Below, piece by piece: positions 8,863-18,623 of a stretch of 64,000 nt of DNA (the first letter of the stretch is position 1; the number at the start of each line of letters is the position of its first letter). Below the pieces are notes generated by a model. The model had not been told where the DNA came from. It saw only the letters and a program-made list of their open reading frames with translations, and did no database searches. Origin of the DNA: an uncultured Peptococcaceae bacterium (lineage in GTDB: Bacteria > Bacillota > Peptococcia > Peptococcales > Peptococcaceae); assembly GCA_937976375.1 (NCBI GenBank), contig CALJRU010000061.1, forward strand, positions 44,250-108,249. Direction: 5' to 3'. Position numbers and translations under genes: made by a program.

Positions 8863-9309
8863 TTATTCAGCCACAACCTGCACCTTAACAACGATTTTGA
8901 CTTCTGGATGAAGTTTGATGGTGGCGTTATAGGTACCAAGTTCCTTGATTTTGTCTTCAAGGGCAATCTTGCGTTTGTCGATGTCTACATGGTACTGTAC
9001 CTTGATTTCTTCGGCCACTTCTTTGTTGCTGATGGTGCCGAAGAGTTTACCGTTGGCACCTTCTTTTGCTTTGATGACGACCTTCTGATCGTTCAGTTTT
9101 GAAGCGATGCCTTCAGCCTGTGCCTTTTCGTAGGCGCGTTCTTCAGCTTCCTGGGCCTGCTGTTCAGCGAGGCGTTTGAGATTGGTCTTGGTGGCTTCTA
9201 CTGCCACTTCATTCTTAAAAAGGAAGTTGTGGGCATAGCCGCTCTTCACATCAACGATCTCGCCACGTTTCCCAACCTTTGGCACATCTTCCGTTAAAAT
9301 CACTTTCAT
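8863..9309 (-). CDS. rplI: 50S ribosomal protein L9
   Basis: 148 residues, typical length. The N-terminal RNA-binding domain carries the L9 signature (GKRGEIVDVKSGYAHNFLF), then a long charged helix rich in Ala/Glu/Gln, then the C-terminal domain. It belongs to the large ribosomal subunit. Its start overlaps the yybS stop by four bases, and this pair sits at the tail of the histidine operon with only 11 bp after hisE, so his transcripts may read into it. Confidence 0.97.
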   Translation of the reverse strand: MKVILTEDVPKVGKRGEIVDVKSGYAHNFLFKNEVAVEATKTNLKRLAEQQAQEAEERAYEKAQAEGIASKLNDQKVVIKAKEGANGKLFGTISNKEVAEEIKVQYHVDIDKRKIALEDKIKELGTYNATIKLHPEVKIVVKVQVVAE

Positions 9310-10280
9310 TGTGGTTTTGCTCCTTTCTGTGATCGCAGATGGCGATAATCGGCGATGCTGTCAAAGACGCCGAGTACCACACATACAACAATCAAATAGC
9401 CACCCATCAACAGCACCAGCGCAATATACAAAAACTGGGTGATGAGCGGTTTTTCCGAGAAATTCAGCCGAGCGATGACGAAGGAAAAACCATCCAGCGC
9501 CATACCAGCTGCTCCTATTACCATAACATTTGCGGCGACAATCCACAAGACCTGATTGTCAAAATACCGCTCCGCCAAAAGAGCGATCCATGCCAGGAGA
9601 AACGGCACGAGCACCGCCGGCGGCATGAGAATTGTTTTCCAGTGCAGCGCCGGTACCTGCACCTCGGTGTGAAGCCGACGACATAACAGATACAAAAGCA
9701 GCAGCACCACACCCGTTTCCAGCGCAAAAATCAGCACATAAATCGCTGGAGCCAGCTGGACCATGGTATGTACAAGCTGCGTGAACATGGTCTGCGCCTC
9801 TGCTGCAGTCATGCTGCTGGTGGCCATGGCATTAAAAAGGTCCATGCTCTCGGCGCTGGCAAGCATTTCATTTTCCAAGGCGGAAAACGTAGGCAGCGCA
9901 GCACCTGTAAGCCACAGCTGCAGAAACAGCATCAAGCCAGTGCCTAAAATCAGCGCCAATGTCGCACCGCTGAAAATCACAGCGTAGCGCTGCCGCGCCT
10001 TGACCAGCAAGCCACAAACCAAACCAAAAATGGCCGTCTGACAAAGAAAACTCAGCCCCGCCAATGGGCCCAGAAGCATGCCCAGCACAAGTGTCGCCGC
10101 CACTGCCGATAAAACAGCCATGCCCGTTGGCAGCCAAATGGCGGCCAGCGCCAATGGCAGCGGTGCCAGCAGCCCGAAAAAAATTGGCAGCAGCTGGCTC
10201 AGCAAGCCAAAAGCCACCGCCAGTGCTGCCACCATACCGCCCAGAGCAACCGGCGAGCGAGGAGGTTGCAGATTGCTCAT
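9306..10280 (-). CDS. YybS-like DUF2232 membrane protein
   Basis: 324 residues with seven or eight hydrophobic helices and no soluble domain. Architecture and position directly before rplI match the DUF2232/YybS family, which often sits beside rplI and gdpP in Bacillota; its role is unknown, although ECF-transporter S-component-like folds have been suggested for the family. The second of two nearby ATGs (10280) is chosen because AGGAGG lies six bases before it; the first directly abuts the ribosome site. Overlap with rplI implies coupled translation. Confidence 0.8.
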   Translation of the reverse strand: MSNLQPPRSPVALGGMVAALAVAFGLLSQLLPIFFGLLAPLPLALAAIWLPTGMAVLSAVAATLVLGMLLGPLAGLSFLCQTAIFGLVCGLLVKARQRYAVIFSGATLALILGTGLMLFLQLWLTGAALPTFSALENEMLASAESMDLFNAMATSSMTAAEAQTMFTQLVHTMVQLAPAIYVLIFALETGVVLLLLYLLCRRLHTEVQVPALHWKTILMPPAVLVPFLLAWIALLAERYFDNQVLWIVAANVMVIGAAGMALDGFSFVIARLNFSEKPLITQFLYIALVLLMGGYLIVVCVVLGVFDSIADYRHLRSQKGAKPQ

Positions 10281-10291
10281 GGTCATCCTCC

Positions 10292-10615
10292 TCAGCTGTC
10301 GTGGTCGACCTTATGGAAGGTTTTGAGATTGCCGATCTTACCTGCACGCTGGGTCAGCAGATCATCAACAGCTGACAGCGGAATGCCCTGGTCGACCAGC
10401 ATGACCACGAGGTGATAGAGCAGATCAGCAACTTCGCCAACCGTGTCCTCCTGCACGCCATTTTTGGCAGCAATGATGACTTCAGATGCCTCTTCACCAA
10501 TCTTTTTGCAGATTTTGTCCAATCCCTGTTCAAACAGATAGCACGTGTAAGAATTTTCCTGTTTATTGACACGGCGGTCGCTGACCACCTGATACATATG
10601 TTCCATGCTTTCCAT
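10292..10615 (-). CDS. hisE: Phosphoribosyl-ATP pyrophosphatase
   Basis: 107 residues. It hydrolyses phosphoribosyl-ATP to phosphoribosyl-AMP, the second step of histidine synthesis. The MazG-like helical core shows the metal-binding pattern KIGEEASEVIIAAK followed by EVADLLYHLVVML. It is separate from hisI, whereas many bacteria fuse the two. The start at 10615 follows GGAAG and comes five bases after the hisI stop. Confidence 0.95.
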   Translation of the reverse strand: MESMEHMYQVVSDRRVNKQENSYTCYLFEQGLDKICKKIGEEASEVIIAAKNGVQEDTVGEVADLLYHLVVMLVDQGIPLSAVDDLLTQRAGKIGNLKTFHKVDHDS

Positions 10616-10619
10616 GTTA

Positions 10620-10949
10620 TTATTCTTCCTTCCCATCTATGATCGGTTTGAAAAAGCAGCTGTGACTGCCTGTATGACAAGCCGGACCCGTTTGCTCCAC
10701 AGTGATGAGCAAGGTGTCATCGTCACAGTCGCCCATCATTTTGACGACACGCTGCACATGGCCAGAGGTGGCACCTTTGTTCCAAAGTTCCTGGCGAGAA
10801 CGGCTCCAAAACCATGTGTAACCTGTTTCAATGGTCTTTGCCAAACTTTCTCGGTTCATATAGGCAAGCATCAGCACTTCTCCGGTGCCTGCTTCCTGCA
10901 CGATGGCTGGAATCAGCTCGCCTTTCTTAAAATATTTTTCTAAATCCAT
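10620..10949 (-). CDS. hisI: Phosphoribosyl-AMP cyclohydrolase
   Basis: 109 residues. It opens the purine ring of PR-AMP, the third step of the pathway. The signature segments [17 protein letters not shown] and the metal ligands DCDDDTLL and CHTGSHSCF are present. It lies between hisF and hisE with short gaps. Confidence 0.96.
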   Translation of the reverse strand: MDLEKYFKKGELIPAIVQEAGTGEVLMLAYMNRESLAKTIETGYTWFWSRSRQELWNKGATSGHVQRVVKMMGDCDDDTLLITVEQTGPACHTGSHSCFFKPIIDGKEE

Positions 10950-10959
10950 GAGGCTCTCC

Positions 10960-11715
10960 TTATCTGGCTGGAATGTTCCGTGCGCGCATGGCGGTCTTCA
11001 CTTCGTCGATGGTGAGCTCGCCATAATGGAACAAGGACGCGGCCAAAGCTGCGTCACAGCCAGTCTCTTCGAATACATCAGCAAAATCATCGACGCTGCC
11101 AGCGCCGCCGCTAGCGATGACAGGAATATTGACAAGGTCGCACACCGCCTTGGTCATTTCAATGTCGTAACCGGCCTTGGTGCCATCGGCGTCCATGGAG
11201 GTGAGCAAAATCTCACCAGCACCGCGTTCTTCCAGCTCCTGCACCCATTCCAGCAAATCTTTGCCAGTATCGATGCGGCCGCCGTTGATGACCACGTGCC
11301 AGCTGCCGTCTTCCACTTTCTTAGCGTCAACAGCTGCCACGATGCACTGACGGCCGAACATTTCTGCTGCTTCATTGATCAGATCCGGATTGCGCACCGC
11401 TGCTGAATTGATGCCAACCTTATCGCTGCCAGCGCGCAGCGTGTCACGCACATCATCGATGGTGCGAATGCCGCCGCCCACCGTCAAGGGCACAAATACC
11501 ACCTCTGCGGTGCGGCGCACCACATCCAGCATGGTGCTGCGGCCTTCGTGGCTGGCGGTAATATCGAGAAAAACAATTTCATCGGCGTTGGCATCGCTGT
11601 ACTGTTTGGCCAGTTCCACGGGATCGCCGACTTCCTTGATGCCGACAAAATTGATGCCTTTGACAACCTTGCCATCGCGCACGTCGAGGCATGGAATGAT
11701 GCGTTTTGCAAGCAT
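10960..11715 (-). CDS. hisF: Imidazole glycerol phosphate synthase, cyclase subunit
   Basis: 251 residues, (beta/alpha)8 barrel. With HisH it makes imidazole glycerol phosphate and AICAR. The N-terminal [15 protein letters not shown] and the LTVGGGIRT phosphate-binding loop are classical. The ATG at 11715 is chosen because AAGGAGG lies seven bases before it; a GTG two codons earlier overlaps the hisA stop but sits too close to that ribosome site. Confidence 0.97.
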   Translation of the reverse strand: MLAKRIIPCLDVRDGKVVKGINFVGIKEVGDPVELAKQYSDANADEIVFLDITASHEGRSTMLDVVRRTAEVVFVPLTVGGGIRTIDDVRDTLRAGSDKVGINSAAVRNPDLINEAAEMFGRQCIVAAVDAKKVEDGSWHVVINGGRIDTGKDLLEWVQELEERGAGEILLTSMDADGTKAGYDIEMTKAVCDLVNIPVIASGGAGSVDDFADVFEETGCDAALAASLFHYGELTIDEVKTAMRARNIPAR

Positions 11716-11717
11716 AC

Positions 11718-12440
11718 TCACGCCTCCTTTGCCAAGATCAGCGCCTCTTCCAAGGAAAGAGTGCCTTCATAGAGAGATTTTCCGCAAATGGCGCCGTAAA
11801 GCCCTGCTGCTTTGAGATCAGCAATATTTTCAATGTCACGAATGCCGCCAGACGCGATAATATGCACGCTTGGGCAGGCTGCAATCAGTTGCTCGTAATC
11901 TGCCAGTGTTGGGCCGGACAAGGTGCCGTCTTTGCTGATGTCGGTATAAATAATCGTCTGCACGCCAGCCTCTGCCATGGCTTTCGCCAGGTCCACAAAA
12001 TGAACGTCCGAGGCTTCCAGCCAGCCGCCGCCGCGCACCATGCCATCGCGCGCATCGATGCCGACTGCAATGGCCGCACCGTATTTTTCCACGGCTTCAC
12101 GCACCAGCGCAGGATCGTGAAGCGCCACCGAACCAAGGATGACACGGGAAATGCCATTGTCGAGATAACGTTCAATGTTCGCCATGGTGCGAATGCCGCC
12201 GCCCAGTTCCACTTTAAGGCTGGTTTCTTTCGCCACGCTGAGGAAAATGTCCTCGTTCACAGGATGACCTTCGCAGGCGCCATCCAAATCCACCATGTGG
12301 ATCCATTCCGCGCCAGCCGCTTCAAACTGACGCGCCGTTTCCAGGGCATCAGCAGCCACCTGATGAACCGTGTCAAAGGCACCTTGATAAAGGCGCACTG
12401 GTGTGCGGTCTTTGATATCAATTGCTGGTAAAATAATCAT
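11718..12440 (-). CDS. hisA: ProFAR isomerase
   Basis: 240 residues, (beta/alpha)8 barrel paralogous to HisF. It converts ProFAR to PRFAR. The catalytic aspartates are in [13 protein letters not shown] (N-terminal) and [13 protein letters not shown]; the VELGGGIRT phosphate loop is present. It overlaps hisH by four bases and encodes the hisF ribosome site at its 3' end. Confidence 0.97.
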   Translation of the reverse strand: MIILPAIDIKDRTPVRLYQGAFDTVHQVAADALETARQFEAAGAEWIHMVDLDGACEGHPVNEDIFLSVAKETSLKVELGGGIRTMANIERYLDNGISRVILGSVALHDPALVREAVEKYGAAIAVGIDARDGMVRGGGWLEASDVHFVDLAKAMAEAGVQTIIYTDISKDGTLSGPTLADYEQLIAACPSVHIIASGGIRDIENIADLKAAGLYGAICGKSLYEGTLSLEEALILAKEA

Positions 12441-13039
12441 CCAACCAACCTCCCAAAGTTTTGCAGAATACGCAGGCCAACATCGCCGCTCTTTTCCGGA
12501 TGGAACTGGCAGCCAAAGATCTGATCGCGCCAGACCATGCCTGAGAACGTTTCACCGTAGGTCGTAGCCAGCGCAACGTAGCGTTCATCGGTGTCCGCGC
12601 AGAAGGAATGCACGTAATAGAAATAACTGTCGTCGGCAATGCCTTCGGTCAGCGGGCAGTCGTGCAGCTTTTGGGCCGTATTCCAGCCAATGTGCGGCAG
12701 TTTCTGCCCTTTGGCATCCAGTTCACGCACAACGCCTGGCAAAAGACCCAGCCCTGGCGTCTTGCCAAATTCCAGCCCTTCTTCAAAGAGCAGCTGATGA
12801 CCCAGGCAAATCCCGAGAAATGGTTTGCGTTCCGCTTCTTCTTTGAGCAGGTCCACCAAGCCAGTCGCCGTCAGTTTTTCCATGGCATCGGCAAAGGCGC
12901 CGACACCCGGCAGAATAATGCCATCAGCAGCTGCGATTTCAGCTGCATCGCGGCTGATTACATGCGGCAGTTTTAAATAGCGCAGAGCGTTGCATACGCT
13001 GAACAGATTCCCTGCACCATAATCAATCACTGCAATCAT
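12437..13039 (-). CDS. hisH: Imidazole glycerol phosphate synthase, glutamine amidotransferase subunit
   Basis: 200 residues, class I glutamine amidotransferase. It supplies ammonia to HisF. The catalytic Cys is in PFLGICLGHQLLFE near residue 80, and the His/Glu pair is in CQFHPEKS near residue 180. Four-base overlaps with hisB and hisA place it inside the tightly coupled operon. Confidence 0.97.
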   Translation of the reverse strand: MIAVIDYGAGNLFSVCNALRYLKLPHVISRDAAEIAAADGIILPGVGAFADAMEKLTATGLVDLLKEEAERKPFLGICLGHQLLFEEGLEFGKTPGLGLLPGVVRELDAKGQKLPHIGWNTAQKLHDCPLTEGIADDSYFYYVHSFCADTDERYVALATTYGETFSGMVWRDQIFGCQFHPEKSGDVGLRILQNFGRLVG

Positions 13040-13611
13040 TCCAACACCCCTTTTGTTGAAAGCACCCCGCCATCACGTGGTGCCAATGCATCAGCAAGCG
13101 CATGAGCCACCGCTTTGAACACGCCTTCTACGATGTGGTGCGCGTTCTTGCCATAGAGCGCTTCAATGTGCAGCGTGATGCCAGCATTCATGGCAAAGGC
13201 ACGGAAAAACTCTTCGGTCAGTTCTGTGTCATACTCACCAATCATTGGTGCGTTCACATCAGCATGATAGACAAGGAATGGACGCCCGCTGACATCGACC
13301 ACTGCGCGGCAGAGCGCCTCATCCATTGGGATATAGGCGCAGCCATAGCGCTGAATGCCGCTCTTGTCAATGAGATCGGCCAGTGCCTGGCCCAGCACAA
13401 TGCCAATGTCTTCCACACTGTGATGGCCGTCCACCCAAGTATCACCATCACAGTTCAGCACCAATCCCCAGCCAGCATGCACCGCCAAGGCAGTGAGCAT
13501 GTGGTCAAAAAAGCCTACGCCGCTGGCCACGCGCACTTCACCGCCGTCAAGATTCAAAAACAGCGAAATGCTCGTTTCTTTGGTCTGCCGTTCTTTGTTT
13601 ACCGATCTCAT
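13036..13611 (-). CDS. hisB: Imidazoleglycerol-phosphate dehydratase
   Basis: 191 residues, monofunctional. It dehydrates imidazole glycerol phosphate. The manganese-binding motifs are GVGFFDHMLTA, DGHHSVEDIGI and the C-terminal NAHHIVEGVFK. The N-terminal phosphatase domain found in enterobacterial HisB is absent, and no histidinol-phosphatase gene is in the window, so that step must be encoded elsewhere. Confidence 0.97.
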   Translation of the reverse strand: MRSVNKERQTKETSISLFLNLDGGEVRVASGVGFFDHMLTALAVHAGWGLVLNCDGDTWVDGHHSVEDIGIVLGQALADLIDKSGIQRYGCAYIPMDEALCRAVVDVSGRPFLVYHADVNAPMIGEYDTELTEEFFRAFAMNAGITLHIEALYGKNAHHIVEGVFKAVAHALADALAPRDGGVLSTKGVLE

Positions 13612-14666
13612 GCTTCCAGCTCCTTCACCACAGCCTCCAACGCTTTCAGGCAGGCAGCGTTTTCTTCTGCAGTGCCGCAGTTGATGCGCAGAGCATTGGC
13701 CTGAGGCTGACGGATGAGCACACCATGATCCTGCATTTTTTCAAAGATCTCTGGGGCTTTGTCGGTGATGATATAGGCAAAGTTGGTAGAAGTTGGCAGC
13801 ATGCGTTCTAAGGTATCATATTTTTCAACGATTGGTGTCAACCCTGCCACCATCTCATCCATGCTTGCCTTAATCGTGTTCACGGCTTCGCACAGCTCAT
13901 CACCATGACGCAGCACACAGGTTGCCAGCTGCTGTGTCAGACGGCCAACATTGTACGTTGCCTTGGCAATTTGCAAAAGTGTGGTCAGCTCTGGCGTGGT
14001 GATGGTGAAGCCGACACGCAGCCCAGCCAGGCCGATGGCCTTGGAGCAGGTTTTTAAAACAATGAGGTTTGGCAATTTACCTGCCTGATCAAGAACACTT
14101 TCTTCAGCAAAATCCATGTACGCTTCATCGACAACAACCAAGCCATCGAAGCTGTTGACAAGACGCAGCACTTCATCGCGTGGTACAGCAACGCCTGTTG
14201 GGTTGCAAGGATTGGAGAAGATGATCATGGCTGCATCTTTTTCCTGAGCGAATGCCAAAAGATGATCCACATTGGTGTGGTAATCTTCCTGTTCGTAAAT
14301 AAACTGCTCTACATCATTGATGTAAGCACCAGCACCATACATGGAAAAATCTGGTGCCACCGTCACTACACGGTCGCCAGGTGCGACGAGGGCTGCATAA
14401 AGCAGCTCGATGTGCTCATCAGAGCCATTGCCAGCAGTAACGTTTTCCCAATCAAGGTTGTAAAGGTCGGCATACGCACGGCACAGCTCTTCAGCACGTG
14501 GATCAGGATAGCGATTGAAATCGCACTGATCCAATATATCGTGAAATTCCGCCATCATTTCTGCAGATGGGCGGATAAAACTTTCATTAGCATTTAAAAT
14601 CACAGGGCATGGTTTGCCGCCTGGGCTATAAGGTTCTCTGCCTTTGAAACGGTCACTGATTCTCAT
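13608..14666 (-). CDS. hisC: Histidinol-phosphate aminotransferase
   Basis: 352 residues, fold-type I PLP enzyme. It transaminates imidazole acetol phosphate. The PLP lysine is in TCSKAIGLAGLRVG, and NPCNPTG and VDEAYMDF mark the cofactor site. The ATG at 14666 shares its A with the hisD stop (TAATG), and AGGAAGG inside hisD provides the ribosome site; the longer reading frame upstream is inside hisD. Confidence 0.96.
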   Translation of the reverse strand: MRISDRFKGREPYSPGGKPCPVILNANESFIRPSAEMMAEFHDILDQCDFNRYPDPRAEELCRAYADLYNLDWENVTAGNGSDEHIELLYAALVAPGDRVVTVAPDFSMYGAGAYINDVEQFIYEQEDYHTNVDHLLAFAQEKDAAMIIFSNPCNPTGVAVPRDEVLRLVNSFDGLVVVDEAYMDFAEESVLDQAGKLPNLIVLKTCSKAIGLAGLRVGFTITTPELTTLLQIAKATYNVGRLTQQLATCVLRHGDELCEAVNTIKASMDEMVAGLTPIVEKYDTLERMLPTSTNFAYIITDKAPEIFEKMQDHGVLIRQPQANALRINCGTAEENAACLKALEAVVKELEA

Positions 14667-15955
14667 TATTGTTCCTTCCTCACTTTCACTGCATTGGCAT
14701 GGGCGGTCAAGCCTTCCGCTTCCGCAAAGCAAATGATGTCATCGGCACCTGTCATGAGTGCCTTTTTGCTGTAAGCGGTGAAGCCCATGCGTTTATAGAA
14801 ACTGTCAACACCCAACGGTGAGAAGAATCGCGCCGTTCCGCTGGTTGGCAGTACATGGTTGGCGCCAGCGTAATAATCGCCAACAGGTTCCGGTGTCCAG
14901 TCACCGAGGAACACCGAACCAGCATTTTCAACGCGGCCTAGATAGCTTTCCGGCGCTTCCACCGCCAGTTCCAAATGCTCTGGTGCCACGTCGTTTGCAT
15001 AATCAATGCAGGCATCGATGGTATCAAAGACCACAATCACGCCATAATCGTTCATCGACTGGCGAATGATGTCGGCACGGCTCAGCGTTTCGAGCTGACA
15101 CATGATTTCTTCCTTCACGCCCTCAGCCAACGCTGCAGAATCGGTCAACAGCACCCCGCCAGCGAGTACATCATGTTCACACTGGCTCATCAAATCGGCT
15201 GCAATGTAACGTGGGTTGGCGTTTTCGTCGGCCACAATGAGAATTTCGCTTGGACCAGCGATCATATCAATATCCACCACGCCATAAAGCAGGCGTTTTG
15301 CCGTGGCTACGAAAATATTGCCAGGACCAACGATTTTATCCACCTGAGGAATGGTTTCCGTGCCATAGGCCAGCGCAGCCACAGCCTGTGCGCCGCCGAT
15401 CATATAAATGCGGTCCACACCAGCCACGGCAGCAGCCGCCAAGATAACGTCACGAGGCTTGCCTTCCGCGTTTGGCGGGGTCACCATGACCAGCTCCGGC
15501 ACCCCAGCAATCTTCGCCGGAATGGCATTCATCAGCACAGAAGATGGATAAGCAGCCGTACCGCCCGGCACGTACAAACCCACACGTTTCAGTGGGCGCA
15601 CCTTCTGCCCCATCATGGAGCCATCTTCACGAAAATCCACATAGCTTTCCTGCACCTGCTGCTGATGGAAACGGCGAATGTTCACTGCTGCCCGTTCCAT
15701 AGCTGCCAGAAGCTTCGCATCGATGCGTTCCTTCGCTGCAGCAATGGCATCGGCTTCAATCACTGTGATTGGCCCTTCCATGTGGTCAAACTTGGCACTG
15801 TAACGCATGACTGCTGCATCACCTTCACGGCGTACGTCATCGAGGATCGCCTGCACGGAACGTGTCACATCGGCATTGGTTTCCTGCTGACGCGCCTTCA
15901 GAGCTTTCAAATAATCAAATTCTGCTTTACCATCGGCAATAATCGTCTGGATCAT
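14666..15955 (-). CDS. hisD: Histidinol dehydrogenase
   Basis: 429 residues, usual length. It is a zinc enzyme that oxidises histidinol to histidine with two NAD. The segments GLYVPGGTAAYPSSVLM, GGAQAVAALAYGTE, GPGNIFVATAKR and the catalytic-site APEHLEL/GANHVLPTSGTARF are all present. Its start overlaps the hisG stop by four bases. Confidence 0.97.
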   Translation of the reverse strand: MIQTIIADGKAEFDYLKALKARQQETNADVTRSVQAILDDVRREGDAAVMRYSAKFDHMEGPITVIEADAIAAAKERIDAKLLAAMERAAVNIRRFHQQQVQESYVDFREDGSMMGQKVRPLKRVGLYVPGGTAAYPSSVLMNAIPAKIAGVPELVMVTPPNAEGKPRDVILAAAAVAGVDRIYMIGGAQAVAALAYGTETIPQVDKIVGPGNIFVATAKRLLYGVVDIDMIAGPSEILIVADENANPRYIAADLMSQCEHDVLAGGVLLTDSAALAEGVKEEIMCQLETLSRADIIRQSMNDYGVIVVFDTIDACIDYANDVAPEHLELAVEAPESYLGRVENAGSVFLGDWTPEPVGDYYAGANHVLPTSGTARFFSPLGVDSFYKRMGFTAYSKKALMTGADDIICFAEAEGLTAHANAVKVRKEQ

Positions 15956-16581
15956 TGCTCTGCCTCCTTCAATGCTTCTATCTTATCGATCAATGTGTTG
16001 ATCTCATCTTTTTTCAACTTCATACTAACGACATTAACGATCAGGCGTGCACTCACCTGCATCACATCTTCGATGGCGACCAGTCCATTTTCACGCAGCG
16101 TGTTGCCTGTTTCCACCAGGTCTACAATGCCATCCACCAAGCCCAGAAGCGGCGCCAATTCCACCGAACCTTCGATTTTAATGATGTCCACATCCATGCC
16201 CTTGCGTGCAAAATAGTCGCGCGTCACATGCGGATACTTGCTGGCAATGCGCTTCACACTGTAACCATCGTAAAAATTGCTGCCTTCCGGCACAGCCAGC
16301 GCAAAGCGGCATTTGCCAAAGCCCAGATCCAACACCTCATAAAAAGCGCCGCCGCGTTCATAAATCGTGTCCTTGCCGACCACGCCAATGTCACACACAC
16401 CGTGTTCCACATAGGTGATAACATCTGGCGCCTTCGCCAAAACCACTGTAATGTCGTCGCCAACCTGCAGGATCAGCTTGCGTCCCTTTGTTTCAAAAGC
16501 ACTCACATCGAGACCCATTTTTTCAAAGAGTGCCACCGTGGATTTTTCCAGGCGGCCTTTTGTCAACGCGATTTTAAGCAT
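15952..16581 (-). CDS. hisG: ATP phosphoribosyltransferase, short form
   Basis: 209 residues, the short HisG type that lacks the C-terminal regulatory domain and needs HisZ. It joins ATP and PRPP, the committed step. IALTKGRL at the N-terminus and LVDGIVDLVETGNTLRENGL (PRPP loop) are diagnostic. The start at 16581 (MLKIALTKGRLEK) follows GGAGGTGG by four bases and overlaps the hisZ stop by eight bases. Confidence 0.96.
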   Translation of the reverse strand: MLKIALTKGRLEKSTVALFEKMGLDVSAFETKGRKLILQVGDDITVVLAKAPDVITYVEHGVCDIGVVGKDTIYERGGAFYEVLDLGFGKCRFALAVPEGSNFYDGYSVKRIASKYPHVTRDYFARKGMDVDIIKIEGSVELAPLLGLVDGIVDLVETGNTLRENGLVAIEDVMQVSARLIVNVVSMKLKKDEINTLIDKIEALKEAEQ

Positions 16582-17776
16582 GTTCCACCTCCAGCCATTC
16601 TGCATGATCATCATGATAATAGATCACCGTCGGCACACCGCGTTCCTTTGCTTCAGCGATTGCCTCATCAAGAGAATCTGCCAGCGACCATTCCGCGCAC
16701 ATCTTGCGGGCGCTCATCCACTGAAACGCTGCTGGCATGTCTTTCATATCCGCATAAACCAGATCCAACGTCGAATAAAACAGCGGATTTTTCTTTAACA
16801 GCACAGCTGCCAGCTGATCCACACTGACCCCAAAGCCAATGGCTTCAGCGTCCATGCCGAAATCCGACAGCAGATGGTCATAACGGCCGCCGGAAAGCAC
16901 TGCCTGCCCGGCACCGCCAAGATAGCCGCGGAAAATGAGACTGCTGTAATAATCCGCTTGGTTGATCAGCCCGAGATCAATGATGATGTTCTTTTCCAGA
17001 CCCATTGCCTCAAACTGGTCGTAAATCCATGCCAACTGATCAATGGCTTCCGTAATCGCCGGATCCAGACCGTCCATCAGCGCGCGAGCCTGCGACAATG
17101 TCTCACGGCCGCCAAACAAACGTGGCAGCATGCGCATAACCTCAGCAGCTTTTTTGTCTGCATGGCGTTCAAGAATATCGTTGAGGGCAGAGTAATTCTT
17201 TTCCTCCACCGCACCAAAGAGCGCATCGCGTTCCAACTCATCAATGTCCAGCATATCTACGAGCGTTTTGAAAATCCCCACATGGCCGATTTCCAGGCGA
17301 TAATCTTCACCCATGTCAATGGTGTAGAACACATCACAGGCCATCTTCAGAATATCCATGTCTGCTTTTGCACCACTGCCGCCGATGACTTCCACGCCCA
17401 TCTGACGCAGTTCATGGCTGATCCCGTCCAGCGTACGGCTGGTGCGGTACACCGTCTGGTCATAGCAAAGACGCAGCGGCATGGTCTTATTCTTATACTT
17501 GGTGGCCACCAATCTTGCCATTGGAATTGTGGAGTCCGGACGCATCACAATCAATCGTCCGTTGCGGTCGCTCAATTTATACATGCTCTCTGCTGGAAAA
17601 TATTTCCCGTTCGAACCAAATACATCAAAAAATTCAATCCCCGGCGTACGCACTTCGCGGAAGCCACGGCAATAGAAAAAAGTACGCAGACTGCGCTCAA
17701 TATGGCTCTGCGCCTCACTTGCTTCAAATAATACATCGCGTGTGCCTTCAGGGGTGAGTTTGGAATAGTTTTTCAT
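16574..17776 (-). CDS. hisZ: ATP phosphoribosyltransferase regulatory subunit
   Basis: 400 residues, a histidyl-tRNA-synthetase paralogue. It pairs with the short HisG to form the active, histidine-inhibited enzyme. The N-terminal PEGTRDVLFEAS and the class II core (RPDSTIPMARLVA) resemble HisRS, while the C-terminal half is shorter and lacks an anticodon-binding domain. It is the first gene of the operon, with its ATG at 17776 behind AAAGGAG. Confidence 0.93.
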   Translation of the reverse strand: MKNYSKLTPEGTRDVLFEASEAQSHIERSLRTFFYCRGFREVRTPGIEFFDVFGSNGKYFPAESMYKLSDRNGRLIVMRPDSTIPMARLVATKYKNKTMPLRLCYDQTVYRTSRTLDGISHELRQMGVEVIGGSGAKADMDILKMACDVFYTIDMGEDYRLEIGHVGIFKTLVDMLDIDELERDALFGAVEEKNYSALNDILERHADKKAAEVMRMLPRLFGGRETLSQARALMDGLDPAITEAIDQLAWIYDQFEAMGLEKNIIIDLGLINQADYYSSLIFRGYLGGAGQAVLSGGRYDHLLSDFGMDAEAIGFGVSVDQLAAVLLKKNPLFYSTLDLVYADMKDMPAAFQWMSARKMCAEWSLADSLDEAIAEAKERGVPTVIYYHDDHAEWLEVEHA

Positions 17777-17800
17777 ACTTCGCGCTCCTTTCGCTTTATC

Positions 17801-17829
17801 ACTTTACCACGGTGAATCGATGATGTCAA
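17801..17829 (-). promoter_or_regulatory. Promoter of the histidine operon
   Basis: TTGACA (17829-17824), 17 bp, TAAAGT (17806-17801) on the minus strand. The expected start site lies about 20 bp before the hisZ ATG, so there is no room for a T-box or leader peptide. Confidence 0.85.
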
Positions 17830-17832
17830 CAC

Positions 17833-18465
17833 CTATTTCTTCAGACTTTCATGATAGTCGCGCAGGGCGTGATTAACCGCATCTGCATCATAAAAATGGT
17901 AGCCCATCGACTCTACCCAGGCACGCACCGCTTCATTGTCAGGATGATCCGGCGTCGTCAAGGCTTCCATCAATTCATAATAACCGTCAAAACCGCCGCA
18001 AGCCTCAAACGGCGCATTGCCAAGGCCTTCGCGCAGCTCAGGCACAGCCGGCACATCCTCGAGAATATCCACCAGCTCAATGTCATACGTCCAATCATCG
18101 CTAAAATCGTAGATATAGCGGAACTGACGATGCTTCAACGATAATGGATCCAATGGCAGATCCTCCGCCCAGGCCACTTCCACCGACATGTCCACGTTGT
18201 AGCCTTCCTTTTCTTTATCAGCCAGATAATGCTTGCCTTCATCGCTCTTCAAAAAGCGATAGCGCTCGTAAAGGTCCACATCACTGGTGATGCGCAGCTT
18301 AGGATCGTCAAAAACAAACTCGTACCCTTCACGGCCAGAATAGCCGAAAAGGATTTGCAGCACCTGATGAAGCTTGGCAAAATCATACTCCATCGGCACA
18401 CAAAAACGACGCCACACCGGCGCCTCAGCGCCACGCAGCGTGGCGGAAAAATACAAAGACTTCAT
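17833..18465 (-). CDS. Plasmid pRiA4b ORF-3 family protein
   Basis: 210 residues. The fold signature of the pRiA4b Orf-3 family is visible: an N-terminal strand pair with WRR, HQVLQILFGYSGREGYEFVF, then YDFSDDWTYDIELVD, and a C-terminal helical part with CGGFDGYYELMEAL. The family is common in bacteria and mobile elements; its function is not established. The gene stops 4 bp before the his promoter -35 box, so termination must occur within or past that promoter, or transcription reads into the his operon. Confidence 0.82.
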   Translation of the reverse strand: MKSLYFSATLRGAEAPVWRRFCVPMEYDFAKLHQVLQILFGYSGREGYEFVFDDPKLRITSDVDLYERYRFLKSDEGKHYLADKEKEGYNVDMSVEVAWAEDLPLDPLSLKHRQFRYIYDFSDDWTYDIELVDILEDVPAVPELREGLGNAPFEACGGFDGYYELMEALTTPDHPDNEAVRAWVESMGYHFYDADAVNHALRDYHESLKK

Positions 18466-18580
18466 GAATGCAGCTCCTTCTCAAATCGTTCTGTTGCCTA
18501 TCAGTATAGCATATTTGCCAGCGCCCTTAAAGCGCCGCCCAAAGGTTCCCACAAGCTTTTTCAGCCATCGTGCGCCGCAT

Positions 18581-18620
18581 AAAAAAGCAGACTGCACCGT
18601 CTGGCGACAGCGCAGTCTGC
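18581..18620 (-). terminator. Terminator of the small lipoprotein gene
   Basis: On the minus strand GCAGACTGC (18620-18612) pairs with GCAGTCTGC (18595-18587), followed by six Ts (18586-18581). Confidence 0.85.
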
Positions 18621-18623
18621 GAA

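Noticed and set aside
14975..16216. 413-codon plus-strand frame across hisD and hisG
   Set aside because: Antisense shadow of two clear histidine genes; the translation is rich in His, Asn and Arg, typical of a complementary-strand reading.
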